A stretch of DNA of 64,000 nt from Rhizobium leguminosarum (GCF_002953715.1 NZ_CP025013.1:992001-1056000), one strand, 5' to 3'. Shown: positions 16,704-25,651, counted from the first letter of the stretch. Program-made: numbers and translations. The notes: generated by a model not told the origin, from the sequence alone.

Positions 16704-18176
16704 GGGCGCGAAGGGCCGAACCGGGTCGAAGATCGCCGTGCCAAAAATCGGTGAAATGCTGCCCGACAGCTCGACGGTGAATTCCCGTAAACCCCGAGGC
16801 CCGTCATTGAGCGCCTCAACCGCTTCGATCAACGAGCCGCTTTGCATAAAGGCTGCGGCAAAACTTTCCGGGGTGGTTCCGAGATATTCCGAAAGCAGGC
16901 GATTGCGCAGATCCACGATCGCGCGGCGGTGCTCGCCATTACTGGCCTCGACAAGCATGTCGCATTCGCAATCCAGCCCTTCCGAGCGATTGTTGAGGTT
17001 GGAGGAGCCAATGCGGACCAGCTCGTCATCGGCGATGATCAGTTTGGAATGGACGAGCACCTCCACCTCGCCGCTCTCTTTCGCCGTGACTGGCCCGGGC
17101 ACGATTGGCCCGGGCACGACCGCATAATAGACGCGCAGGCGGTCCGCACGATCGGCGCGTTTGAGGAGGCGGATGACCCGGTCGCGATTGCCACCCATGA
17201 CAATCCTTTCGATCAGCCCGTGAGAGCTGCGCGTGCAGATGATGACGACTTCAGGCCCGTCTTCCTCCTGCAGCCGCGCGGCAATGGCGTCGGCGACGCG
17301 GAAGGAGGCGAGATATTGCGCCTCGATGTAAAGCTGCCGCTGTGCCCGGGCGATGACGTCCAATGTCATGGCGATGCCGTCGCTGATGCCGGGGCGAAGT
17401 GCGGTCGACGGCTCCGTCAGCGCGAAGCTGACCGCGGTCTCCCTCATGGAAACGGCGAGATCGTCCGGCCAGGCAAAGGGGACGTCTTCGGCCAGCGGCA
17501 GGTGGTTTTCACCGGTGGTGTTTTCCCAGTGCCGCCTGGCGATATCGCCGATCAACCTGGCAGCGTCGCCGGTGACCATTGCCTGAACGTCGTGCAGCGG
17601 ATCATATGATACGCCCTTGGGGTCACGTCGCAATTTATCCTTGGCGCGGTGGAGCCAGGTGTCCCACCGGCGCGACGTCAGGTCTATGCCGCCGATGAAG
17701 GCGACGGCGTCGTCGATGCAGACGAGTTTCTGATGGTGGCAGCCGCGCAATGTCGGCTGAAGCTCGAAGCGTAGATCGATGCGCGCGTTTCTGGGAAAGC
17801 TTTTCTTCCGCAGCATCTGCAGGGACTTGCCAGAATAAACAGGGCCGAGCGCCCAGATGAGGATGCGTATTTCGAGCTCCGGATTTGCCGCTGCCAGGGT
17901 ATGCAACAGGTCGGCCAGCGTTTCGTCGGACTTATCGGGTTCCAACCGGATGTTCGGATTGAAATCCCACCCGACGATCCAGATGGTGCGCCTCGCCTGC
18001 CGCAACGCACGCGCCAGCTCGGCGAAATAGCTGTCGCCGTTGATCAGGAAGGCCGCCTTGGCAGCGCTCCCTTCCAGGCACAAGGCGCTGCCCTCCTGTT
18101 TTTGGCGGTCGCCCGGCCGTTGTGATTTTGTCTGCGACAAGCTCGGGTTATTGAGGATGGTTTCGAATGTCGTCAT
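16650..18176 (-). CDS. Phospholipase D-type transferase, cardiolipin-synthase-B-like
   Basis: Encodes 508 residues from the ATG at 18176 (GAGGC upstream); an earlier GTG at 18203 is less likely. Two HKD catalytic motifs are intact: HHQKLVCIDDAVAFIGG in the first half, and VHSKLIIADDELVRIGSSNL with NNRS in the second. Each supplies His, Lys and Asp for phosphatidyl transfer. There is no N-terminal membrane segment, as in ClsB rather than ClsA. Together with the YbhP-like and YbhN-like genes it suggests cardiolipin or related phospholipid synthesis. A 15-base tandem duplication produces a PGPIVPGPV repeat in the protein, and the 3' end overlaps the convergent ybhN-like gene. Confidence 0.85.
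   Translation of the reverse strand: MTTFETILNNPSLSQTKSQRPGDRQKQEGSALCLEGSAAKAAFLINGDSYFAELARALRQARRTIWIVGWDFNPNIRLEPDKSDETLADLLHTLAAANPELEIRILIWALGPVYSGKSLQMLRKKSFPRNARIDLRFELQPTLRGCHHQKLVCIDDAVAFIGGIDLTSRRWDTWLHRAKDKLRRDPKGVSYDPLHDVQAMVTGDAARLIGDIARRHWENTTGENHLPLAEDVPFAWPDDLAVSMRETAVSFALTEPSTALRPGISDGIAMTLDVIARAQRQLYIEAQYLASFRVADAIAARLQEEDGPEVVIICTRSSHGLIERIVMGGNRDRVIRLLKRADRADRLRVYYAVVPGPIVPGPVTAKESGEVEVLVHSKLIIADDELVRIGSSNLNNRSEGLDCECDMLVEASNGEHRRAIVDLRNRLLSEYLGTTPESFAAAFMQSGSLIEAVEALNDGPRGLREFTVELSGSISPIFGTAIFDPVRPFAPLDRLGFGALVRLLIRPA
17091..17120 (-). repeat. 15-base tandem duplication inside the phospholipase D-type gene
   Basis: TGGCCCGGGCACGAT (17091-17105) is followed directly by the same 15 bases with one final change (17106-17120). 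It keeps the frame and adds five residues (PGPI/V repeat) between the conserved HKD halves, so it is a recent in-frame duplication in a loop. Confidence 0.8.
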
Positions 18177-18270
18177 GATTGCCTCGGCCTCTAACTGGAG
18201 CACAAACGCCCGGAATTTGCCTGGGTTCCCCGACGGCGGCCGCCTGCGATGCAGAATGCAAGGAAACGAG

Positions 18271-19521
18271 ATGTCACAACGAGCAGGCAGCGCCGATCTT
18301 CCCCTTCACGGGGGACGCGTGCCGCATTGGCTCGGCGACCGTATGACGCGGTTGGGAACACTGATCACCGAGGCGATCGTCCATCACTATGGGCGCGACG
18401 AATTCCTGCGCAGGCTCGCGCATCCCTTCTGGTTCCAGTCCTTCGGCTCGGTCATGGGCATGGACTGGCATTCTTCCGGTATCACGACCAGCGTTCTCGG
18501 CGCGCTGAAGCGCGGGCTGAAGCCGCGTGCCGGCGAGCTCGGCCTGCATGTCTGCGGCGGCCGCGGCGCGCATTCGCGCAAGACGCCGCAGGAGCTCGTC
18601 TCGATCGGCGAGCGTGTCGGTCTCGACGGGGAGGGGCTCGCGACCACGAGCCGCCTCATCGCCAAGGTCGACAGCGCCGCCCTTCAGGACGGGTTCGACC
18701 TCTATCTGCACGGTTTCATCGTCGCCGATGATGGCCATTGGGTGGTCGTGCAGCAGGGCATGAACGGCGACAAGCGTCAGGCCCGGCGGTATCACTGGCT
18801 GTCCGAAGGGCTGGAGAGCTTCGTCGACTCGCCGCATGCGGCAATCGAGGGAAGGAGCCAGGGCGAAATCGTCAATCTTGCCGACAGGCGCGCCGAACGC
18901 TCGCGGCGCGGTCAGCTCGATCTGCTGGCGACCCTCGGGCCCGACCGGATCATCCGCGAAGCCGCCGCACTGCTGCGTGCCGAAGCGCCGGCGCCCGAAC
19001 CCGCCGAACAGCCGATGCTGCCGCACCTGATCATGCCTGCCCATCACGATGTCCGCGAGAGTGACGTCAACATGCGGCGCCTGCACGGAAATCTGGCCGC
19101 CGCCGCCGACCGCGGGCCGGCGGATTTCGCAGAGCTGTTGCTCGTTCCAGGCGTCGGTGCCCGCACGGTGAAGGCGCTGGCGATGGTGGCCGAAGTCGTC
19201 CATGGCGCCCCCTGCCGTTTTTCCGATCCGGCGCGCTTCTCGATCGCCCATGGCGGCAAGGATCGCCATCCTTTTCCGGTCCCGCTCAAAGTCTATGACG
19301 AGACGATCGCCGTGATGAAATCGGCGGTGCAGAAGGGCAGGCTCGGACGCGAGGAGGAGTTGCAGGCGCTGCGGCGCCTGGACGACCAATCCAGGCAGCT
19401 GGAACGCTATGTCACGGGTCCCGACCTCAAGGAAATCCTCGCCGGCGAATTCCGCCAATCCGCCGATTTCGGCGGCCGCAGCGTCTTCGGCTGGGAGGAG
19501 CCGTCCGCGGACGAGGGGTAG
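18271..19521 (+). CDS. DUF763 family protein with HhH-like motif
   Basis: Encodes 416 residues. The ATG at 18271 follows AAGGA at six bases; longer frames run into the divergent gene. The N-terminal block (LPLHGGRVPHWLGDRMTRLG) and the central HSRKTPQELVSIGERVGL segment are typical of DUF763 proteins. Near residue 295 the sequence LLLVPGVGARTVKALAMVAE matches a helix-hairpin-helix element, suggesting contact with DNA or RNA. The biochemical function of the family is not established. It may share a promoter region with the divergent phospholipase D-type gene. Confidence 0.85.
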   Translation: MSQRAGSADLPLHGGRVPHWLGDRMTRLGTLITEAIVHHYGRDEFLRRLAHPFWFQSFGSVMGMDWHSSGITTSVLGALKRGLKPRAGELGLHVCGGRGAHSRKTPQELVSIGERVGLDGEGLATTSRLIAKVDSAALQDGFDLYLHGFIVADDGHWVVVQQGMNGDKRQARRYHWLSEGLESFVDSPHAAIEGRSQGEIVNLADRRAERSRRGQLDLLATLGPDRIIREAAALLRAEAPAPEPAEQPMLPHLIMPAHHDVRESDVNMRRLHGNLAAAADRGPADFAELLLVPGVGARTVKALAMVAEVVHGAPCRFSDPARFSIAHGGKDRHPFPVPLKVYDETIAVMKSAVQKGRLGREEELQALRRLDDQSRQLERYVTGPDLKEILAGEFRQSADFGGRSVFGWEEPSADEG

Positions 19522-19564
19522 AGCATACCCGTCTTTCCGAGTGACGGAAAAGCTCTATCCATTT

Positions 19565-19596
19565 GTAAAACCGCTTCGCACCTTTGCTGGAATTGC
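19565..19596 (-). repeat. Short interspersed rhizobial-type repeat, copy 1
   Basis: On the minus strand this reads GCAATTCCAGCAAAGGTGCG followed by AAGCGGTTTT. It matches the element at 53795-53826 in 27 of 32 positions. Similar segments are scattered in Rhizobium intergenic regions (RIME-like mosaic elements). It lies just after the DUF763 gene and just before the end of the EamA gene. Confidence 0.7.
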
Positions 19597-19603
19597 ACCA
19601 GCT

Positions 19604-20521
19604 TCAATGGCCGTCGGGCGGGACGGCTTCAACCGGAACCGTCTCTTTCAGATTCTTCCGGTGGAAGATGAAGAGCCCCGCAACGACGATGATTGCGGCA
19701 CCGACGATGATCTGCGTATCGGGAATATCGTTGAAGAAGAGGTAGCCGAGGACGATCGCCCAGAGCAGCAGCGTATATTGCAGCGGCGCGAGCAGCGATG
19801 CCGGTGCGAGCTTTAGCGAGCGCGTGATAAGCAGATGCGCGCAGGAGGCGACGATGCCGAGCAGCAGCATGCCGGACCAGTCGATGAGCGTTGCCGGCTG
19901 CCAGTGACTGATGCTCAAGACGATGCCGGTGACGAGCGCGGCGATCGTCTGCCATGTCACCAGCGTCGTGTCGCTGGTCGAGCGCAGATAGCGGCTCATC
20001 ACCAGCGACAGCGCAAAGGCAAGGCTGCCGGCAAGACCGAAGAGCGATGGAAGCGACAGCATCGCCGTGGACGGACGCAGCGCGATGACGACGCCGGCAA
20101 AGCCGATCAGAACGGCAAGCCAGCGGCGCCAGCCGATCTTTTCTCCGAGAAAGAAATGCGAAAGCGCCGCGATATAGATCGGTCCGGCCATATAGAAGGT
20201 CATGACGTCTGCGAGCGGCAGATAGGCGACGGCAGCGTAGAATAGGGCGACATCGCAGGTCGCCATGAAAACACGGATGAACTGCAGGCCCTTCTGCTCG
20301 ACGCGGAACAAGGCCATCGGCCCCTGCCGGAGGATCATTGGTCCGAGCACGATGAAAGCGCCGACCGAACGGATCACCAGCACCTGGCCGACGGCAAAGC
20401 TCGCGACCAGCCACTTGCCCATTGCATCGTTCAGCGCAAAGAGCAGATCGCCAAGCAGCATCAGCGCGACGCCAGTCATGATCAGGTTTCCGGCATTGGC
20501 GACACCCGTCTGGGTCTTCAT
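19604..20521 (-). CDS. EamA (DMT) family transporter
   Basis: Encodes 305 residues from the ATG at 20521 (GAGG nine bases upstream); the ATG at 20530 is an alternative. About ten hydrophobic helices occur in two related halves, the drug/metabolite transporter pattern, with the typical loop after helix 4 (FLGEKIGWRRWLAVLIGFAG) and the matching YLFFNDIPDTQIIVGAAIIV in the second half. Members export amino acids or other small metabolites or import them by proton coupling; the substrate is not readable here. Two degenerate fragments of a related gene occur elsewhere in the window (27957-27998 and 53824-53861). Confidence 0.88.
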   Translation of the reverse strand: MKTQTGVANAGNLIMTGVALMLLGDLLFALNDAMGKWLVASFAVGQVLVIRSVGAFIVLGPMILRQGPMALFRVEQKGLQFIRVFMATCDVALFYAAVAYLPLADVMTFYMAGPIYIAALSHFFLGEKIGWRRWLAVLIGFAGVVIALRPSTAMLSLPSLFGLAGSLAFALSLVMSRYLRSTSDTTLVTWQTIAALVTGIVLSISHWQPATLIDWSGMLLLGIVASCAHLLITRSLKLAPASLLAPLQYTLLLWAIVLGYLFFNDIPDTQIIVGAAIIVVAGLFIFHRKNLKETVPVEAVPPDGH

Positions 20522-20661
20522 CTCTCGCATCCTCGCAAAAACGGCCGCGCATGCGCGACCGACTGCGGCTTCTGCCTTAACACTGCCGATGTCAATGGTC
20601 AGTTTGAAGCGATTGCACTCGAATTGGGCAGAGAGATGTGTCTTTAGGCACTTGTGCCCAC

Positions 20662-20696
20662 TTGTCGGCAGGTTCTGGATGCAGGCCTGCCGACAA
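20662..20696 (-). terminator. Stem-loop downstream of graK
   Basis: TTGTCGGCAGG (20662-20672) pairs perfectly with CCTGCCGACAA (20686-20696). It begins 8 bases past the graK stop codon in the direction of transcription. It lacks a T run, so it may be a Rho-assisted terminator or a 3' end stabiliser. Confidence 0.55.
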
Positions 20697-20704
20697 TCTG
20701 GCCG

Positions 20705-21988
20705 TCAATCAGCCTTTTTGCGATACAGCAACGTCATGAGTGCGAGCATGCATCCCAAGGCTGCTACCGATGCGAAGATGTAGAAGTTCCACTGCGGAGC
20801 CAGGCCTGCACCCAGAACCGCACCGCCGATGGCCGGTCCTATCATGCCTCCGATACGGCCGATGCCGAGCGAGAAGCCAAGGCCGGTTCCACGGATTTCG
20901 ACCGGATAGAGGTTTCCAACGAGAACGTTGGCGAGGATCTGCGTGCCGATCGTTCCTGTACCGGCAAGTGCTACGAGACCATAGACCTGGAGGCCCTGAT
21001 CCACCTGCGTCAGCAACCAGATCGAGCAGGCTCCGAGAAGAAACATAGCGGCCACGACAATCTTGACGTTTCCGCGGTCGGCAATCCTTGCGCCGATCAG
21101 GAGGCCGACTGCGGCTCCGAGATTGAGCGTTACGGAGAAGAGCAGGGCAGACCCCAGGTCATAGCCCATCTTGTTCATGATGGTCGGAAGCCAGTTGACC
21201 ATGCCGAATGTGAGCAGAAGCGAACAGAAGTGGATGCCCCATGCGTTCAATGTCGGCAGCAGGCGACCTTCGGAAAACAGCGACCGGATGCCCACCTGGC
21301 GTGACGCAACAGGCCTGGCTACGGGATCGGGCAGCCCGTACTGGTTTGCAATCTGGTTGGCTTCAGTCTGGCGGTTCTTCGTTGCCAGCCATTCGGGGGA
21401 TTCCGGGATGAGGCGGATGAAGAAGGGCAGAAGCAGGATCGGTGCGCCGCCGATGATCATCAGTGGACGCCATCCGTATGTCTGCACCAGCAGCATTCCG
21501 AGGATACCCGAGATGATGCCGCCAGCCAGATAACCGAGAAGAGCAATCGAATAGGCTGTTGCCTTCCGCTTCGGCGGAGAAAACTCGATGATCAAAGCGG
21601 TTACCGTGGGAAAGAGAGCTCCAAGGCCCAGACCGGCGAGAAAGCGTGTTCCCTCGAAAATGAGAAAGCTCGGCGCAAGACCGCTACCGATCATCATAAC
21701 GGAGAAGCTCAGCAGACTGCCTATGATGACCTTGCGGCGACCTATCCTGTCAGCAAGTGTTCCGGCAACGAGAGCGCCCAGCAGCATACCGAACAGAGTG
21801 ATGGAGGCAGCGCGTCCGACCAGGCCGGGCGTCAGGCCCCAGCTGGCTTCGCCGAGCAATGCCGGCGCGACTGCGCCATAAACGATCAGGTCATAGCCGT
21901 CGAACAGGATCAGCAGACCGCAAAGGGCGATGATGATATTCGGGCTGCGAACGTGTTCCTTGATAATAGCGAGATCTTGTATGGCCAA
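20705..21988 (-). CDS. graK: Aromatic acid:H+ symporter, probable gamma-resorcylate importer
   Basis: Major facilitator protein of the AAHS type with 12 membrane helices. It has the hallmark LILFDGYDLIVYGAVAP in helix 1 (Asp residues essential in PcaK/BenK relatives), the loop motif GTLADRIGRRKVIIG between helices 2 and 3, and ESPEWL after helix 6. I prefer the TTG at 21988 because GGGGAGGG lies just before it; the ATG at 22006 (433 residues) has no such site. Its position beside graR and opposite graDAFCBE matches the described gra cluster, where graK is the transporter. Confidence 0.85.
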   Translation of the reverse strand: MAIQDLAIIKEHVRSPNIIIALCGLLILFDGYDLIVYGAVAPALLGEASWGLTPGLVGRAASITLFGMLLGALVAGTLADRIGRRKVIIGSLLSFSVMMIGSGLAPSFLIFEGTRFLAGLGLGALFPTVTALIIEFSPPKRKATAYSIALLGYLAGGIISGILGMLLVQTYGWRPLMIIGGAPILLLPFFIRLIPESPEWLATKNRQTEANQIANQYGLPDPVARPVASRQVGIRSLFSEGRLLPTLNAWGIHFCSLLLTFGMVNWLPTIMNKMGYDLGSALLFSVTLNLGAAVGLLIGARIADRGNVKIVVAAMFLLGACSIWLLTQVDQGLQVYGLVALAGTGTIGTQILANVLVGNLYPVEIRGTGLGFSLGIGRIGGMIGPAIGGAVLGAGLAPQWNFYIFASVAALGCMLALMTLLYRKKAD

Positions 21989-22148
21989 TTTTCCCTCCCC
22001 ATACATTGAGTACAGGAAGTACGCTCCTGCCAGCGGCAGGTCCGCGTCGATCCATGTACAAATCCTCCTGGATCGTTGCCGGCGTGGTTCCTCCCAGCGC
22101 CAGACTCACCCGTGAGAGGGCGATGTCAAGACAACGATGACACGCTAT

Positions 22149-22182
22149 TAAATACTTGCGAATAAAATATTTGCAACTGCAA
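22149..22182 (-). promoter_or_regulatory. graK promoter with GraR-type operator
   Basis: On the minus strand, TTGCAA (22176-22171), a 16-base spacer and TATTTA (22154-22149) form a plausible sigma-70 promoter. The palindrome TTGCA-AC-TGCAA (22171-22182) covers the -35 box. The same TTGCA-N2-TGCAA motif is in the graD promoter, so it is the probable GraR site. Confidence 0.65.
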
Positions 22183-22187
22183 ACTTT

Positions 22188-22640
22188 TCAGCTCGCAACT
22201 TTTCCCTTTCCGGATATAGCCGGCAGGTTGCTGTGCATGCGGCGCAGCGCCTTCTTCAGGGCTGCTACCTCTTCGTCCGACATGTCCTGAACCGCGGTGC
22301 GTTCAAGTTCCACGGCAAGCGGCATAAGCCTTTCCGTCAGCGCCTCGCCCTGCGGGGTCAGCCTTACGATGACGATACGGCCGTTATCTTCCGGACGTGT
22401 TCGCGACACCAGCTTACGCTTGGCCAGTGTGCCGACGAGCCGCGAAAGCGTCGAAATCTCGACAGAGACGACGTCGGCGAGATCCCCCAGGGTGCTCTCC
22501 CGGCGCTCCTTGAGCATGGCCAGGACCCGGTACATCGCCACGCTGAGATTGTCTTCGGCGATTCTCTGCGCAAATACCTCGGCTATCCGCACGCCGGCGC
22601 GATTGAGAAGATAGGGAACGGAATCGGTAAGTTTATACAT
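22188..22640 (-). CDS. graR: MarR-family regulator of the gra cluster
   Basis: Encodes 150 residues with the MarR winged-helix fold: a helical N-terminus, STLGDLADVVSVEISTLSRL as the helix-turn-helix (about residues 49-68), and the wing LVSRTRPEDNGRIVIVRLTP. It lies between graK and the divergent graD, matching graR of Rhizobium sp. MTP-10005. It probably represses graDAFCBE and graK and is released by gamma-resorcylate or a pathway intermediate. A shared palindrome (TTGCA-N2-TGCAA) at both promoters supports this; the effector is inferred. Confidence 0.85.
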   Translation of the reverse strand: MYKLTDSVPYLLNRAGVRIAEVFAQRIAEDNLSVAMYRVLAMLKERRESTLGDLADVVSVEISTLSRLVGTLAKRKLVSRTRPEDNGRIVIVRLTPQGEALTERLMPLAVELERTAVQDMSDEEVAALKKALRRMHSNLPAISGKGKVAS

Positions 22641-22784
22641 GTCTCTGTCTGCTGGCGGGATTCGGCTTGCTGAGGGCTCTCTCCGACATGCACCTAAATG
22701 ACCGGGATGACAACATGATTGGCTTCCGGCCGCCGAGAACGGCTGGGTGGATCAAGCATTTCCCGCCTAATTTTTAAATTTGCA

Positions 22785-22812
22785 TTGACAATAGTTGCAA
22801 ATGCAATAATTT
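22785..22812 (+). promoter_or_regulatory. graDAFCBE promoter with GraR-type operator
   Basis: TTGACA (22785-22790), a 16-base spacer and TAATTT (22807-22812) form a good promoter. Its spacer contains the palindrome TTGCA-AA-TGCAA (22795-22806), so a bound regulator would block RNA polymerase. graD starts at 22841. Confidence 0.7.
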
Positions 22813-22840
22813 GGATACCAAGGAGACACGGGAGGAAATC

Positions 22841-23380
22841 ATGTCTGCCACTGCTGCCCTCGGCATAGCGCCGGCCCTCGCACCGATCAGCGATGCGTTT
22901 CGATCGACCATGCGCCGTTTCCCGGCGACGGTGACGGTCATTTCCGCCTGTCGCAACGGTGCCGATCATGGAATGACGGCAACTGCCGTCACATCACTTT
23001 CGATGGATCCGCCATCTCTCATCATCTGCCTGAACAATCGCACCTACCTGCATGACATGCTGCTCGAGGTGCCGGAATTCGCCGTCAGCGTTCTGACCGA
23101 CAGGCAGGCAGCCGTATCGGAAGGCTTCAGCGGCAAGATTGCGCCTGAGCGTCGGTTCGACGCTGCCGATTGGGTTCGCCATGAGCGCGGCATGATGGTG
23201 CTGGGCTCCGCTCATGCCTCGGTTGTCTGCCGCCGTATGGGCGCAGTTCCCTATGGAACGCACACGATCTTCATCGGGCAGGTGGTGGATACACGCCATT
23301 CCGACGACACGACCGCGCTGATGTACGAGAACTCGAAATATTGCGCGCCACAGCACGCGCTTCCTGCATCCCAGAACTGA
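22841..23380 (+). CDS. graD: Flavin reductase component of resorcinol hydroxylase
   Basis: Encodes 179 residues from the ATG at 22841 (GGGAGG upstream). It is a short-chain flavin reductase of the HpaC/flavin-reductase-like fold: FRSTMRRFPATVTVISA, then GMTATAVTSLSMDPPSLIIC (flavin-binding segment), FAVSVLTDRQ, and the C-terminal GTHTIFIGQVVDTRH. It supplies reduced FAD or FMN, using NAD(P)H, to the oxygenase GraA encoded 10 bases downstream. It is the first gene of the six-gene gra operon. Confidence 0.88.
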   Translation: MSATAALGIAPALAPISDAFRSTMRRFPATVTVISACRNGADHGMTATAVTSLSMDPPSLIICLNNRTYLHDMLLEVPEFAVSVLTDRQAAVSEGFSGKIAPERRFDAADWVRHERGMMVLGSAHASVVCRRMGAVPYGTHTIFIGQVVDTRHSDDTTALMYENSKYCAPQHALPASQN

Positions 23381-23390
23381 AGGTAGTTCC

Positions 23391-24623
23391 ATGAACAATA
23401 CAGCTTCCCTGTTTCCCGCCTCGGCGCGGGTTGAGAACGCATGTCTTGCAGATCGTATCGCCCCGGTGCTGGACGAGATCCGTGCCGGCGCGCGCGATAC
23501 CGAAAAATCCGGTCGCGTGCCCGCACGCAATATCGATCTGCTGCGCTCCGCCGGTTATTTCGATATCGTCAAGCCTGCCCGTTTCGGTGGCGACGAAGGA
23601 TCGTTTGCCGAGCTTGTCGATGCAAATATCCAATTGTCGTCGGCCTGTGCCTCCACCGGCTGGGTTGCCGGCCTCCTTTCCGCACATCAATGGCTCCTCG
23701 CCATGTTCGATGAAAGGGTTCAGCAGGAAGTGTGGGGCAGCAATCCGGATGCGCTGCTCTGCGGTTCCTATGCGCCGGTCCGCATGGCGGAATGCGTCGA
23801 TGGTGGCTTCCGGTTATCCGGCGATTGGGCCTTTGCGAGCGGATGCGAAAATGCCCAGTGGGCGCTCTGTGCGGCGATCATTCCGCCAAACGGCGAGGGG
23901 GAGCGTCCTGTACCGGCGTTCCTTCTGGTTCCCGCCAGCGACTATGCCATTGCCGAGACCTGGGACGTGGTCGGCCTCGCGGGCACCGGCTCAAAAAGCC
24001 TGATCCTCAAGGATGTCTTCGTTCCGGAATACCGCATGCTGAGCTTTCCGGATGCGACCTCCGGCAGAACGCCGGGCGGACGTGGCTACAAGGGTATCGG
24101 CCTTTTCAACATTCCGCTGCTCATGGGGGTTCCGTTCTGCCTCGGCAGCGCAGCCGTTGGTGCGGCGAAGGGCGCACTGGAGAGCTATATCGACCACATG
24201 GGGGCCCGTGTGACACGTGGTGCAGTCGCCGGTGGCAACAACAAGATCGCGGAATTCCCGACGATCCAGCTTCGCGTGGCGGAAGCCTCCGCATCCGTGG
24301 ATGCCGCCCGCGAAATCATTCTGCGCGATATTGCCCGGGCGCAGCAACTGGCCCAGGCCCGCGAGGATGGCACTGGCGAGATCACCGAGGAAGATCGGAT
24401 TCTCGCCCGTCGTAGCCAGTCCTTTGCGGTCAGCCTGGCCCTTCGGGCCGTGGAAGCACTCAATGCGTCGACAGGCGGCCTCGGCCTCCAAATGTCCAAC
24501 CCCGTCCAGCGTGCATGGCGCGATGCAAATGCCGTCGGGCGCCACATTTCCATGAACTGGGATGCCGTGGGCACCATGGTCGGCCAGCAGCTGCTCGGTC
24601 TTCCGCCCAAGGGACAATTCTGA
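23391..24623 (+). CDS. graA: Oxygenase component of resorcinol hydroxylase
   Basis: Encodes 410 residues of the acyl-CoA-dehydrogenase-like flavin monooxygenase group (HpaB/HsaA class D). It has an N-terminal helical domain, the beta domain with FRLSGDWAFASGCENAQWAL and WDVVGLAGTGSKSLILKDVF, and a C-terminal helical domain (ALNASTGGLGLQMSNPVQRA). With reduced flavin from GraD it should hydroxylate resorcinol to hydroxyquinol (1,2,4-trihydroxybenzene). The assignment rests on fold plus complete gra gene order. Confidence 0.87.
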   Translation: MNNTASLFPASARVENACLADRIAPVLDEIRAGARDTEKSGRVPARNIDLLRSAGYFDIVKPARFGGDEGSFAELVDANIQLSSACASTGWVAGLLSAHQWLLAMFDERVQQEVWGSNPDALLCGSYAPVRMAECVDGGFRLSGDWAFASGCENAQWALCAAIIPPNGEGERPVPAFLLVPASDYAIAETWDVVGLAGTGSKSLILKDVFVPEYRMLSFPDATSGRTPGGRGYKGIGLFNIPLLMGVPFCLGSAAVGAAKGALESYIDHMGARVTRGAVAGGNNKIAEFPTIQLRVAEASASVDAAREIILRDIARAQQLAQAREDGTGEITEEDRILARRSQSFAVSLALRAVEALNASTGGLGLQMSNPVQRAWRDANAVGRHISMNWDAVGTMVGQQLLGLPPKGQF

Positions 24624-24669
24624 TCCGCATCCCCATTATTTCGATTTAAGACAGGAAAGAGAGCATATC

Positions 24670-25650
24670 GTGCAAGGCAAGATCGCGCTTGAAGAACATT
24701 TCGCCATTCCCGAGACGCTGCAGGATTCAGCTGGGTTCGTGCCGGGCGATTACTGGACGGAACTGTCCGCCCGTCTTCTGGATATCCAGGATAAGCGTTT
24801 GCGGCTGATGGATGCCCACGGCATCGAGAAAATGATCCTGTCGCTGAACGCTCCGGCCGTGCAGGCGATCCCGGATAAGGCAAAGGCCCTGGAGATTTCC
24901 CGGCGCGCCAACGACTTTCTGGCGGAGCAATGCGTCAAGAACCCGAACCGTTTCCTGGGATTTGCAGCTTTGCCCCTGCAGGATCCGGATGCGGCCGCGC
25001 AGGAATTGCAGCGCTGCGTGACAACGATGGGTTTCGTCGGCGCACTGGTCAATGGCTTCTCGCAGGAAGGCGACGGAACGACGCCGCTTTACTACGACCT
25101 GCCGCAATATCGTCCGTTCTGGGCCGAAGTCGAAAAACTCAACGTTCCCTTCTATCTGCATCCGCGCAACCCGCTGCCGCAGGATAGCCGGATCTATGCT
25201 GGCCATTCCTGGCTGATGGGTCCGACATGGGCGTTCGCACAGGAGACTGCTGTTCATGCGCTGCGCTTGATGGGATCCGGCCTGTTTGACGAACATCCGG
25301 CTTTGCGGATCATCGTTGGTCACATGGGCGAGGGGCTGCCATACATGATGTGGCGCATCGACAACCGGAATGCGTGGGTCAAGGTGGAAAAGAACTATCC
25401 GGCCAAACGCCCGATTGCCGATTATTTCAACGAGAATTTCTACATCACGACGTCGGGGAACTTCCGCACGCAATCGCTTATCGATGCTATGCTGGAAATC
25501 GGCGCGGACCGAATTCTGTTCTCGACAGACTGGCCATTCGAGAACATCGACCATGCCGCAAACTGGTTCGACAGCACGACCATCTCCGAAGCCGACCGTC
25601 TGAAGATCGGTCGCACCAACGCGGTTTCACTATTCAAACTCGATCGATAG
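24670..25650 (+). CDS. graF: Gamma-resorcylate (2,6-dihydroxybenzoate) decarboxylase
   Basis: Encodes 326 residues from the GTG at 24670; this start places the metal ligands at the numbers known for the Rhizobium enzyme. ACMSD/amidohydrolase superfamily: Glu8 and His10 in ALEEHF, His164 in FYLHPRNPLP, His218 in IIVGHMGEGLPYMMWRID and Asp287 in ILFSTDWPFENIDHA. It removes CO2 from gamma-resorcylate to give resorcinol, without a redox cofactor, using a divalent metal. The N-terminal 25 residues match, from memory, the Rhizobium sp. MTP-10005 enzyme almost exactly. graC starts two bases after its stop codon. Confidence 0.95.
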   Translation: MQGKIALEEHFAIPETLQDSAGFVPGDYWTELSARLLDIQDKRLRLMDAHGIEKMILSLNAPAVQAIPDKAKALEISRRANDFLAEQCVKNPNRFLGFAALPLQDPDAAAQELQRCVTTMGFVGALVNGFSQEGDGTTPLYYDLPQYRPFWAEVEKLNVPFYLHPRNPLPQDSRIYAGHSWLMGPTWAFAQETAVHALRLMGSGLFDEHPALRIIVGHMGEGLPYMMWRIDNRNAWVKVEKNYPAKRPIADYFNENFYITTSGNFRTQSLIDAMLEIGADRILFSTDWPFENIDHAANWFDSTTISEADRLKIGRTNAVSLFKLDR

Positions 25651-25651
25651 C

